A DNA stretch of 54,786 bases from Pseudomonadota bacterium (GTDB taxonomy: Bacteria; Pseudomonadota; Gammaproteobacteria; Burkholderiales; SG8-39): contig JAQBXT010000009.1 of the NCBI GenBank assembly GCA_027624175.1, forward strand, positions 1 to 54,786. The letters run 5' to 3'. The position numbers and the translations under genes are program-made. Below are positions 15,710 through 25,397 of this stretch, piece after piece. The notes under the pieces are model-generated. The model was not told where the DNA came from and did not search any database. It saw only the letters and a program-made list of their open reading frames with translations. Each line of letters opens with the position of its first letter. The first letter of the stretch is position 1.

Positions 15710-17188
15710 ATGCCATCCCCGCGTATAGCCCCAGCGGAGCGAGAGTTCTTCTCCGCCCTCGCGGACGTCGTCTACGGCAATGTCTTCTCCGCGAACCGCG
15801 CCGATGTCATCGCCGGGCTCCTGCCCGGCACCCGGTCCGAGGACCTGAACAAAGATCCGGAGGCGCTCGCGCGCCTGGTCACGCCGCGCCTCGAGCCCTT
15901 CCTGCGCGCGGGCGGGCTCAATGCGACCGGCCTGAGCGACGCCGACCGGCGGCTGCTGGAGCCCGCGTTCCTCTATGTCTGCTATATCCGCGCCGTGCCG
16001 CAGCTCGACGCGCTGATCGAGCGCCAGACCGGCAAAGGCGGCGAGCCGCTGCCCGCACCCTTCGCGGACGAGGTCATCGGCGATCTGATGCGCTGCGGCT
16101 TCGACGAGGAGCGCTCGCTGCGCTACTTCGCGCTGTACTTCCAGTTACGCCGCGGCTTCTACTTCATCCGCCTCGGGCTCGCCGGCAAGTGCGACTCCAT
16201 GCGTCGGCTGCGCGAAGCACTGTGGAACAACATCTTCACCCACGACATGCGCGGCTTCGAGACGGCGCTGTGGGGCCGCATGGAGGACTTCTCGACGTTG
16301 CTGCTCGGCGAAACCGGCACCGGCAAGGGCGCGGTGGCATCAGCCATCGGCCGCTCCGGATTCATTCCCTACGATCGCGCGCGGCGCCGCTTCGCCGCCA
16401 ACTTCACCGAGACCTTCATCGCCATCAACCTGTCGCAGTATCCGGAGACGCTGATCGAGTCGGAACTGTTCGGCCACCGCAAGGGCGCCTTCACCGGCGC
16501 TATCGACCACCACGAGGGCGTGTTCGAGCGCTGCAACGAGCACGGCGCGCTGTTCCTCGACGAAATCGGCGAGGTCTCCATCCCGGTGCAGATCAAGCTC
16601 CTGCAGGTGCTGCAGGAGCGCACTTTTACCCCGGTCGGCGGCCGCGAGAAGCGGCGCTTCGGTGGGCGTGTCATCGCCGCCACCAATCAGCCGCTCGGCG
16701 CGCTGCGCCGCGGGGGGCGCTTTCGCAACGACTTTTTCTACCGCCTGTGCTCGGACGTGATCGAGGTGCCGACGTTGCGCCAGCGAATCGCCGAGTCGCC
16801 CGCCGAATTGGAGCTGATGGTGCGCCTGCTGGTTTCACGCATCGCCGGCGCGGAGGTCCCCGATCTTGTGACCCTGGTACTGGAAGCGCTCGAAGCCAAC
16901 CTGCCCCAGGGCTATCCCTGGCCCGGGAACGTACGCGAACTGGAGCAGGCGGTCCGCCGCATCCTGCTCACGGGTCGTTACGCGGGCGAGACCGCGCCGG
17001 CGGCCGTCGACGAAGAAGACGCGCTCGCGGAGAAGCTGCGCGCGGGAGACCTCAGCGCCGACGAGCTATTGGCCCGCTATTGCGCCCTGCTGCACCGCAG
17101 GCTGGGCACCTACGCGGAGGTCGCCAAGCGCACCGGGCTCGATCCCCGCACGGCGCGCAAGTACGTGGAGAGCGCAACATCCGGATAG
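15710..17188 (+). CDS. sigma-54-dependent enhancer-binding transcriptional activator
   Basis: The 492-residue AAA+ activator has a non-receiver N-terminal region (~1-190, unrecognised sensory domain). The AAA+ core follows, with Walker A GETGTGKG (200-207), the sigma-54-contacting loop GAFTGA (259-264), Walker B ALFLDEIGE (280-288) and arginine-finger segment FRNDFFYRL. It continues with YPWPGNVRELEQA and ends in a Fis-type HTH (YAEVAKRTGLDPRTARKYVE). The extra stretch after Walker A (GRSGFIPYDRARRRF) is unusual for NtrC-like proteins. I chose ATG 15710; AGGAA lies 13 nt upstream. Because it diverges from a sigma-54 promoter, it very probably activates the lipoprotein operon. Confidence 0.92.
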   Translation: MPSPRIAPAEREFFSALADVVYGNVFSANRADVIAGLLPGTRSEDLNKDPEALARLVTPRLEPFLRAGGLNATGLSDADRRLLEPAFLYVCYIRAVPQLDALIERQTGKGGEPLPAPFADEVIGDLMRCGFDEERSLRYFALYFQLRRGFYFIRLGLAGKCDSMRRLREALWNNIFTHDMRGFETALWGRMEDFSTLLLGETGTGKGAVASAIGRSGFIPYDRARRRFAANFTETFIAINLSQYPETLIESELFGHRKGAFTGAIDHHEGVFERCNEHGALFLDEIGEVSIPVQIKLLQVLQERTFTPVGGREKRRFGGRVIAATNQPLGALRRGGRFRNDFFYRLCSDVIEVPTLRQRIAESPAELELMVRLLVSRIAGAEVPDLVTLVLEALEANLPQGYPWPGNVRELEQAVRRILLTGRYAGETAPAAVDEEDALAEKLRAGDLSADELLARYCALLHRRLGTYAEVAKRTGLDPRTARKYVESATSG

Positions 17189-17220
17189 ATTTGCTCCGCC
17201 CGGCCCGCTAAAGTGCCGCC

Positions 17221-18033
17221 ATGGAAAACGTCATCGCCAAGGCGCGCAGCTACCTCGACATGCACAGAGGAGAGCGCATCTCCCTCACGCAGCTGGCGCG
17301 CGCGGTAGGCGCCAGCCCCTTTCACCTGCAACGGCGGTTCAAGGAGTCCCTCGGGCTGTCGCCCGGCGACTACCAGCGCGAGGCGCAGCTCGAGGATGCC
17401 AAGCGCCACCTGAAGAACGGCGGCCGCGTCACGGACGCGCTGTTCGAGGCCGGCTACGGTTCGGTGTCGCGCTTCTACGAGAAAGCGGCCGCGCGCCTGG
17501 GCATGCCGGCGCGCGCGTACCGCAACCGCGGCAAGGGAACGCGGATCTTGTACGCCACGTTCGCCTCGCCGCTAGGCGCGGTCCTGATCGCCGGCACCGA
17601 GCGCGGCCTGTGTTCGGTCAAGCTGGGCGACGGCGCGAAGAAGCTCCTGTCGGAGGAATTCCCCGAGGCTGAAGTCGTGGCGGACGCAAAAGCCCTGGCG
17701 CCGATCAGGAGCGCGATTCTGGAATTCATGCACGGCGACGCCTCCCTCGCGAAGATTCCCCTCGACATCCGCGGCACGGTGTTTCAGAGGAGGGTCTGGG
17801 ATCAGCTGCGCCGCATCCCCGCGGGCGAGACGCGCAGCTACGGGCAGATCGCGCGCGCCATTGGCGCACCGCGCGCGGTGCGTGCGGTGGGCAGCGCCTG
17901 CGGCGCCAATCCCGTGGCGCTGGTCATCCCCTGCCACCGTGCCCTGCGCGCCGACGGCACGCTCGGCGGCTATGCTTGGGGCCTCGCGAAGAAGAAGAAG
18001 CTCCTGGAGATCGAGAAACGCGCGCGTAAATGA
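17221..18033 (+). CDS. AraC-HTH / O6-alkylguanine-DNA alkyltransferase (Ada-type without N-Ada)
   Basis: In this 270-residue protein residues ~5-100 are an AraC-type double HTH (LTQLARAVGASPFHLQRRFK, then LFEAGYGSVSRFYEKA). Residues ~108-265 are a methylated-DNA-[protein]-cysteine methyltransferase with acceptor C238 in IPCHR and the RAVGSACGANP segment. It removes alkyl groups from O6-guanine in a suicide reaction. The zinc-binding phosphotriester domain that switches Ada on is absent, so the usual Ada induction circuit cannot operate unless another protein supplies it. The stop overlaps the start of the EamA gene (ATGA). Confidence 0.92.
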   Translation: MENVIAKARSYLDMHRGERISLTQLARAVGASPFHLQRRFKESLGLSPGDYQREAQLEDAKRHLKNGGRVTDALFEAGYGSVSRFYEKAAARLGMPARAYRNRGKGTRILYATFASPLGAVLIAGTERGLCSVKLGDGAKKLLSEEFPEAEVVADAKALAPIRSAILEFMHGDASLAKIPLDIRGTVFQRRVWDQLRRIPAGETRSYGQIARAIGAPRAVRAVGSACGANPVALVIPCHRALRADGTLGGYAWGLAKKKKLLEIEKRARK

Positions 18034-18884
18034 AGGCGGCCGACTACGGCCGCCTGGTCGCGCTGGCCGCGCTCTGGGGCGCGGCATTCATCTTCATGCG
18101 CGTCGCCGCGCCGGTGCTGGGGCCGGTGTGGACGCCGGAATTCCGCGTCCTGATCGGCGGGCTCGCGCTGCTGGCCTGGTTTCGCATCGTCGGTTTCGAT
18201 CCCGGCCTGCGCACGCATTGGCGCTTCTACCTGCTGATCGGCACGGTGAACATCGCCGTGCCCTTCGTGCTTTACTCCTTTGCGGCGATGCACGCGCCGG
18301 CGTCGTTGCTGTCCATCACCAATGCCACTTCGCCGATCTTCGGCCTGGCGTGGGCGGCGGCCTTCGGCGACGAGCGCGTCACGCTGCGCAAGGCGGCCGG
18401 CCTTGGCCTGGGCATCGCGGGCGTGGCGCTCATCGCCCAACCCCCTGGCGTCGCATCAGAGCCGCTGTTCGGCTGGGCGGTGGCGGCTGCGCTCGGTGCC
18501 TGCTGCGCCTACGGGCTCGCCGGCCCGCTCATCAAGCGCTACAGGGGCGACACCTCGCCGCGCGGCATGGCCGTCGGCAATCAGCTTGCCGCCGCCGTAG
18601 TACTGATTCCGTTTCTTCCTTTTGCCCCGCCGCTCGCCGCGCCTTCGGCGCTGGTGATCGCCAACGTCCTCGCGCTCGCGCTGCTGGCGAGCGGCGTGGC
18701 GTTCCTGCTCTACTTCCGGTTGATCGCCGATGTCGGTGCGACGCGCGCACTTACCGTGACCTACCTGATCCCGCTGTTCGGCATCTTCTGGGGCTGGCTG
18801 TTTCTCGGCGAGGCGCTCCCGGCCAGCGCGCTCGCCGGCGGAGTTTTGATCCTCGGCGGGACGGTGCTGGTCACCCGCAGCTAG
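18030..18884 (+). CDS. EamA/DMT-superfamily membrane transporter
   Basis: The 284-residue protein has ten hydrophobic segments in two EamA repeats. Diagnostic stretches are LAALWGAAFIFMRVAAP at the start, SITNATSPIFGLAWAA, and the C-terminal TYLIPLFGIFWGWLFLGE, which is the proline/glycine-rich helix 9 signature. It probably exports a small metabolite; the substrate is unknown. It is translationally coupled to the alkyltransferase gene by a 4-nt overlap. A perfect palindrome follows its stop codon within 3 bp and precedes fadH. Confidence 0.9.
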   Translation: MKAADYGRLVALAALWGAAFIFMRVAAPVLGPVWTPEFRVLIGGLALLAWFRIVGFDPGLRTHWRFYLLIGTVNIAVPFVLYSFAAMHAPASLLSITNATSPIFGLAWAAAFGDERVTLRKAAGLGLGIAGVALIAQPPGVASEPLFGWAVAAALGACCAYGLAGPLIKRYRGDTSPRGMAVGNQLAAAVVLIPFLPFAPPLAAPSALVIANVLALALLASGVAFLLYFRLIADVGATRALTVTYLIPLFGIFWGWLFLGEALPASALAGGVLILGGTVLVTRS

Positions 18885-18887
18885 AAT

Positions 18888-20941
<2,054 letters not shown>

Positions 20942-20943
20942 GC

Positions 20944-21807
20944 GTGAACGCTGCGACGCTTGCCGGCTGCGCCGCAATCCTGCTCTGGTCGACGCTCGCG
21001 CTGCTCAGCGCGGGCGCAACGCGCATTCCGCCGCTGCAGTTGCTCGCGCTCTGCTTTGCCGTCGCCAGCGTGCTCGGCCTGGCTTACGCCGCCCTGCGCC
21101 GCGTCAACCTGCTGCGCGCGGCACGCGCGCACCGCGGCGCGCTGCTTCTCACCACCGCGGCCCTGGGCGCCTTTCATTTCTTCTATTTCGTCGCGCTCGC
21201 CAACGCGCCCGTGGTGGACGCGAGCCTCATTGCCTATCTGTGGCCGGTGCTGATCGTGGTGTTCGCCGGCGCGTTCGGCGGCGCGCGCGTCACGCGCTGG
21301 CACCTGGCTGGCGCGGCGCTGGGCCTGGTCGGCGCCTGGGTCGTGATCGCCTCGCGCGGCGCACTCGCCGCTTCGCCTCGCTATCTTCTTGGCTACGCCG
21401 CCGCGCTCGCCTGCGCCTTCATCTGGTCGGGCTACTCGGTCGCCAACCGCCGCCACGCCGGCGCGCCGACCGCGCTGGTCGCCCTCGCCTGCGTCGCGGT
21501 GACGCTCGCCGCCTCGGCGGCGCACGTGATGTTCGAAACGACCGTGCAGCCTTCGGGCCGCGAATGGCAGGCAATCCTGCTGCTCGGGTCCGGGCCGGTG
21601 GGCGCAGCGTTCTTCCTCTGGGACCACGGCACCAAGCGCGGCCGCCTGGCGCTGCTTGGCGCGTTCGCCTATGCCGCGCCGGTGCTCTCCACCGTGTTCC
21701 TGATTGCCGCCGGCGATGCGGCAGCCACATGGCACGTCATCGCGGGCTGCCTCCTCGTCGCGGGCGGCGCGGCGCTCGCCGCGCGCGCCGAGCGCGGCGT
21801 GGGCTAA
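20944..21807 (+). CDS. EamA-family exporter, YddG-like
   Basis: The 287-residue, ten-helix DMT protein resembles the aromatic amino-acid exporter YddG: AILLWSTLALLSAGATRIPPL near the start, HFFYFVALANAPVVDASLIA for helices 3-4, and LAYLWPVLIV-type and YAAPVLSTVFL segments later. It probably exports amino acids or analogues from the cytoplasm. A TTG at 20938 would overlap the fadH stop (TTGA); I prefer GTG 20944, but the choice is open. It directly follows fadH and precedes the SDR gene by 1 bp, so it is likely co-transcribed. Confidence 0.83.
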   Translation: MNAATLAGCAAILLWSTLALLSAGATRIPPLQLLALCFAVASVLGLAYAALRRVNLLRAARAHRGALLLTTAALGAFHFFYFVALANAPVVDASLIAYLWPVLIVVFAGAFGGARVTRWHLAGAALGLVGAWVVIASRGALAASPRYLLGYAAALACAFIWSGYSVANRRHAGAPTALVALACVAVTLAASAAHVMFETTVQPSGREWQAILLLGSGPVGAAFFLWDHGTKRGRLALLGAFAYAAPVLSTVFLIAAGDAAATWHVIAGCLLVAGGAALAARAERGVG

Positions 21808-21808
21808 C

Positions 21809-22546
21809 ATGTCCGCAATGGACAAACTGCCGGTCGCCGTCATCGCCGGAGTGGGAGAAGGCCTGGGCTTCGCGCTCGGCAAGCGTTTCTCGCGCGCGGG
21901 CTACATGGTTGCGCTCACGGCGCGCAGCGCGGAACGCATTGGGCGCCTTGCCGGGCAGATCGTGCAGAGCGGCGGCCAGGCGTTCGCCGCGCCCACCGAC
22001 CTGCGCGAGGAACAGGAGGTCAAGGCACTGTTCGATGCGCTGGAATCCGAACATGGCCCGGTGGAAGTGGCGGTGTTCAACGCCGGCGCCAATTTCCGCG
22101 CCCCGATCCAGGACACCCCGGCCGACATGTTCGAGAAGATCTGGCGCCTGGGCTGCTACGCGGGATTCCTGTTCGGGCGCGAGGCCGCGCGGCGCATGAC
22201 GCCGCGCGCCAAGGGCACGATCCTGTTCACCGGCGCCACCGCCTCGATCCGCGGCGCCTCGCATTTCGCCGCCTTCGCCGCGGCCAAGAACGGCCTGCGC
22301 GCGGTGGCGCAATCCATGGCGCGCGAGCTCGGACCGAAAGGCATCCACGTCGCGCACGTGGTCATCGACGGCATGATCGATACCGCCGCGGTGCGCGCGC
22401 GCTTTCCGGAACGCGTGAAGGACCTCGGTCCGGACGCGATGCTGGGCACCGACGCGCTCGCCGAGCTTTTCTACCAGATCCACGCGCAGCCGCGCTCGGC
22501 CTGGACCTTCGAGGTCGACGCCAGACCCTGGTCGGAGAAGTTCTAG
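21809..22546 (+). CDS. short-chain dehydrogenase/reductase-like protein, Tyr-to-Phe variant
   Basis: The 245-residue Rossmann protein has a nucleotide-binding start VAVIAGVGEGLGFALG and the NAG motif (FNAGANF). The catalytic-region helix reads HFAAFAAAKNGLRAVA. In classical SDR enzymes the YxxxK tyrosine sits where this protein has Phe, while the Lys is kept. The downstream segment GIHVAHVVIDGMIDT marks a particular SDR subfamily in which, as far as I recall, this Phe is common. Its reaction is therefore uncertain. Two nearby ATGs (21809, 21818) could serve as start. It lies between the YddG-like and MoxR genes. Confidence 0.82.
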   Translation: MSAMDKLPVAVIAGVGEGLGFALGKRFSRAGYMVALTARSAERIGRLAGQIVQSGGQAFAAPTDLREEQEVKALFDALESEHGPVEVAVFNAGANFRAPIQDTPADMFEKIWRLGCYAGFLFGREAARRMTPRAKGTILFTGATASIRGASHFAAFAAAKNGLRAVAQSMARELGPKGIHVAHVVIDGMIDTAAVRARFPERVKDLGPDAMLGTDALAELFYQIHAQPRSAWTFEVDARPWSEKF

Positions 22547-22551
22547 CCCGC

Positions 22552-23415
22552 ATGCAGGCCCCGGAGGCGCAACAGCTGTTCGGGCGCATCGCCGCCAACA
22601 TCGAGAAAGTGATGCGCGGCCAGCACGCGCAGGTGAGAAAACTGCTCGCCGCCTCGATCGGCGCGCGCTTCGCGCGCGTGCAGTTCACCCCGGATCTGCT
22701 GCCCTCGGACATCCTCGGCGTGTCGGTGTTCAACCAGCGCGACCAGAGCTTCGAGTGCCGCGAGGGCCCGGTATTCACCAGCATCCTGCTGGCCGACGAG
22801 ATCAACCGCGCCTCGCCACGCACGCAATCGGCGCTGCTCGAAGTGATGGCCGAAGGCCAGGTGTCGGTCGAAGGCCGCACCCACGTGATGGATCCGCTGT
22901 TTTTCGTGGTGGCGACACAGAACCCGGTGGAGTTCCGCGGCACCTATCCGCTGCCGGAAGCGCAGATGGATCGATTCGCCCTGTGCCTCGCGCTCGGCTA
23001 CGTGGACGCGGATACCGAAGTGGCGGTGCTCAACGCCCAGGACCTGGGCCACCCGCTGGAATCCATCGGCCCGGTGGCTTCGCGCGAGGAAGTGCTGGCG
23101 CTCAAGGACGCTGCGCGCAGGGTGCGCGTGGCCGAGGAGCTGAAGCATTACGTGGTCGAGCTGGTGCGCCGCACGCGCGCGGCGCCGCAGGTGCTGCTGG
23201 GCTGCGGGCCACGGGCCTCGATCGCCCTCACGCATACGGCCAAGGCCCTGGCGCTGTTCGACGGCGAGGAGTACGTGCGCCCCGAGCACTTGCAGGAACT
23301 CGCGGTGGCGACGCTCGCGCACCGCATGGTGCTCGATCCCCAGGCGCGCTTCGCCGGCGTCTCCGCGAAGACGCTGGTCGCCGACATCCTGCGCGAGGTG
23401 AAAGTCCCGGCTTGA
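22552..23415 (+). pseudogene. MoxR-type AAA+ ATPase with P-loop deleted
   Basis: The 287-residue protein matches MoxR ATPases from end to end except for one gap. VMRGQHAQVRKLLAA is followed at once by SIGARFARVQFTPDLLPSD. In homologues about 26-27 residues with the Walker A loop (GxPGTGKT) lie between these segments. Walker B (ILLADEINRASPRTQ), sensor 1 (VVATQNPVEFRGTYPLPEAQ) and the lid domain are intact. The missing piece, about 80 bp near 22645-22655, leaves the frame open. Without the P-loop ATP binding should fail. MoxR proteins act with a partner such as the DUF58 protein encoded next, and that gene is also broken. Confidence 0.8.
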
Positions 23416-23741
23416 AAAGGCTCGTCTACGCGTTGCTGCGCGCGGTCAGCGCGCTGGATCACAGGCTGCGCCAGCGGCTCACCCCCGCCGGATGGCTGGC
23501 GTTGGGTGCAGCGGGCGCTGCCGGGGCCGCGGGCCTGGACACCACGCAGAATTCGAGCTACCAGGCGGCAACGCTGCTCGCCGCATTGCTGCTGCTCGCC
23601 TGGGGGTCGAGCCTGTTCTTTCGGGTGCGCGTGCAGGCCGAGCGGGAGCTGCCGCGCTACGCCACCGCCGGCGAGCCCTTCAGCTACGCCGTCGCGGTCG
23701 CCTGGCCGGGCTGCCGCCTGCGCAGGCGGTGCAGCGCGTGA
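23412..23741 (+). pseudogene. DUF58-family protein, N-terminal fragment
   Basis: Translation starts at TTG 23412, overlapping the MoxR stop (TTGA). The fragment has the two adjoining hydrophobic segments of DUF58 proteins (GWLALGAAGAAGAAGLDTTQ and ATLLAALLLLAWGSSLFF) followed by RVRVQAERELPRYATAGEP. The homology ends near AVAVAWPG (about 23705), and the frame closes at 23741. A complete DUF58 protein has ~300 further residues including a von Willebrand-like domain; these are absent. The break coincides with a 16-bp perfect palindrome, CCGCCTGCGCAGGCGG, at about 23714-23729. Confidence 0.7.
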
Positions 23742-23902
23742 TGCAGCACTTCTCTGGATTTTCGTACTCGCTGTGGCGCGATGCGCCGCCGCCCGCGGGC
23801 GTGACGCAGGGCGAGGGTTACGTACGCTGGTGTTTCGCGGCCGACGAAGAAAAGCTCGCCGAGGGCGTCGCCCGATTGCGGAGAGCGCTCGATTCGAAGT
23901 AG
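23700..23902 (+). pseudogene. C-terminal fragment of a class I/II aminotransferase
   Basis: In the frame ending at 23902 the last ~60 residues, with GEGYVRWCFAADEEKLAEGV and RLRRAL, look like the small-domain tail of PLP-dependent class I/II aminotransferases (typical GxGYxRxCFA...L.EGV pattern). The large domain and the PLP lysine are missing. The fragment is fused to the broken DUF58 gene in another frame and has no start of its own, so it is not expected to give a working enzyme. The left boundary is approximate. Confidence 0.5.
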
Positions 23903-23923
23903 TGCGCCCCCAAAAGGTGCTCA

Positions 23924-23953
23924 CGCACCAAGTTCGTGCGCCGGCGTGGTGCA
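23924..23953 (+). promoter_or_regulatory. two NtrC-like binding sites upstream of urtA
   Basis: Against the NtrC consensus TGCACCA-N3-TGGTGCA, CGCACCAAGTTCGTGCG (23924-23940) keeps GCACCA and GTGC with the 7-nt spacing. TGCGCCGGCGTGGTGCA (23937-23953) keeps the whole right half and TGC-CC of the left. They overlap by 4 bp and sit about 40-70 bp upstream of a perfect sigma-54 promoter. A further GGTGC-N4-GCACC repeat is at 23916-23929. Confidence 0.62.
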
Positions 23954-23993
23954 GCGGCGCCGGTTTTCACTTTTCTTTCAAGCACTAAGTCCC

Positions 23994-24009
23994 TGGCACG
24001 GTCGTTGCT
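23994..24009 (+). promoter_or_regulatory. sigma-54 promoter of the urt-ure locus
   Basis: TGGCACGGTCGTTGCT matches the -24/-12 consensus TGGCACG-N4-TTGCW at every defined position. Transcription is expected to start near 24020, leaving a leader of about 35 nt with AAGGGA before the urtA ATG. With the NtrC-like sites upstream it indicates nitrogen-limitation control of urea uptake and urease. Confidence 0.88.
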
Positions 24010-24054
24010 TTTCCTCTCGTGCGTAGTCCATTCAATCAACCAAGGGAAGCACAC

Positions 24055-25344
24055 ATGAAGCGCCGTGGCGTATTGAAATTGCTCAGCATGTCGGCCGCGA
24101 TCGCGGCCATCGGGCTCGGGTCTTCGAGCCTGTATGCGCAAGCCAAGACCGTGAAGGTCGGCATCCTGCATTCGCTCTCGGGCACGATGGCGATCAGCGA
24201 GACCGTGTTGAAGGACACCGTGCTGATGGCGGTGGAGGAGATCAACGCCAAGGGCGGCGTGATGGGCTACAAGATCGAGCCCGTGGTGGTGGATCCGGCC
24301 TCCAACTGGCCGCTGTTCGCCGAGAAGGCGCGCCAACTCGTCACGCAGGACAAGGTGGCGGTGGTATTCGGCTGCTGGACCTCGGTCTCTAGGAAATCCG
24401 TGCTGCCTGTGTTTGAGGAGCTGAACAGCCTGCTGTTCTATCCGGTGCAGTACGAAGGCGAAGAAATCTCGAAGAATGTGTTCTACACCGGCGCCGCGCC
24501 CAACCAGCAGGCGATCCCGGCGGTGGAGTACCTGATGTCCAAGGACGGCGGTTCGGCGAAGCGCTGGGTGCTGCTGGGCACGGACTACGTGTATCCGCGC
24601 ACCACCAACAAGATCCTGCGCGCGTTCCTCAAGTCCAAAGGTGTCGCTGACGCCGACATCATGGAAGACTACACCCCCTTCGGCCATGCGGACTACCAGA
24701 CCATCATCGCCAAGATCAAGAAGTTCGCTGCCGAAGGCAAGAAGACGGCGGTGGTCTCGACCATCAATGGCGACTCGAACGTGCCGTTCTACAAGGAACT
24801 GGGCAACCAGGGCCTGAAGGCGACCGACGTGCCGGTGGTGGCGTTCTCGGTGGGTGAGGAAGAGTTGCGCGGCGTGGATACCAAGCCGCTGGTCGGCCAT
24901 CTGGCCGCCTGGAACTATTTCATGTCGATCAAGGCGCCGGCCAACGACGAGTTCATCAAGAAGTGGGGCGGCTACGCCAAGGCGAAGAACATCGCCGGCC
25001 ACAAGGACAAGCCGCTGACCAACGACCCTATGGAAGCGACTTACATCGGCATCTACATGTGGAAGCAGGCGGTGGAAAAGGCCAAGAGCTTCGACGTCGC
25101 CAAAGTCACTGCGGCGATGGCCGGGCAGACCTTCACCGCGCCCTCGGGCATCACTTCCACGATGGATGCGAAGAACCACCACCTGCACAAGGCCGTGTTC
25201 ATCGGCGAAGTGAAAGCCGACGGCCAGTTCAACGTGGTGTGGAAGACCAAGGGCCCGGTCAAGGCCCAGCCCTGGAGCCCGTTCATCGCGGGCAACGACA
25301 AGAAGAAGGACGAGCCCGCGCTGATGGCGGAAAAGAAGAAGTAG
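24055..25344 (+). CDS. urtA: urea ABC transporter, substrate-binding protein
   Basis: This 429-residue periplasmic binding protein of the Leu/Ile/Val-type family captures urea for the UrtBCDE importer. The N-terminus has a twin-arginine-like signal (KRRGVLKLL, then a hydrophobic stretch to YAQA). The mature part opens VKVGILHSLSGTMAISE and contains FGCWTSVSRKSVLPVFEE and LFYPVQYEGEE, both characteristic of UrtA. ATG 24055 is preceded by AAGGGA. It is the first gene behind the sigma-54 promoter. A UUCG-capped hairpin separates it from urtB. Confidence 0.96.
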   Translation: MKRRGVLKLLSMSAAIAAIGLGSSSLYAQAKTVKVGILHSLSGTMAISETVLKDTVLMAVEEINAKGGVMGYKIEPVVVDPASNWPLFAEKARQLVTQDKVAVVFGCWTSVSRKSVLPVFEELNSLLFYPVQYEGEEISKNVFYTGAAPNQQAIPAVEYLMSKDGGSAKRWVLLGTDYVYPRTTNKILRAFLKSKGVADADIMEDYTPFGHADYQTIIAKIKKFAAEGKKTAVVSTINGDSNVPFYKELGNQGLKATDVPVVAFSVGEEELRGVDTKPLVGHLAAWNYFMSIKAPANDEFIKKWGGYAKAKNIAGHKDKPLTNDPMEATYIGIYMWKQAVEKAKSFDVAKVTAAMAGQTFTAPSGITSTMDAKNHHLHKAVFIGEVKADGQFNVVWKTKGPVKAQPWSPFIAGNDKKKDEPALMAEKKK

Positions 25345-25368
25345 TGCTCGGGTAATGTGATAGAAGAG

Positions 25369-25390
25369 GAGGGTCGGTTCGCCGGCCCTC
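25369..25390 (+). other. urtA-urtB intergenic hairpin with UUCG loop
   Basis: GAGGGTCGG (25369-25377) pairs with CCGGCCCTC (25382-25390) around the stable tetraloop TTCG, with one G-U pair. No T-run follows, so it is not a full intrinsic terminator. Such hairpins between a binding-protein gene and its permease genes often protect the upstream mRNA and raise the level of the binding protein. The urtB ATG follows 7 nt later, so it may also limit urtB translation. Confidence 0.65.
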
Positions 25391-25397
25391 TTCACGT

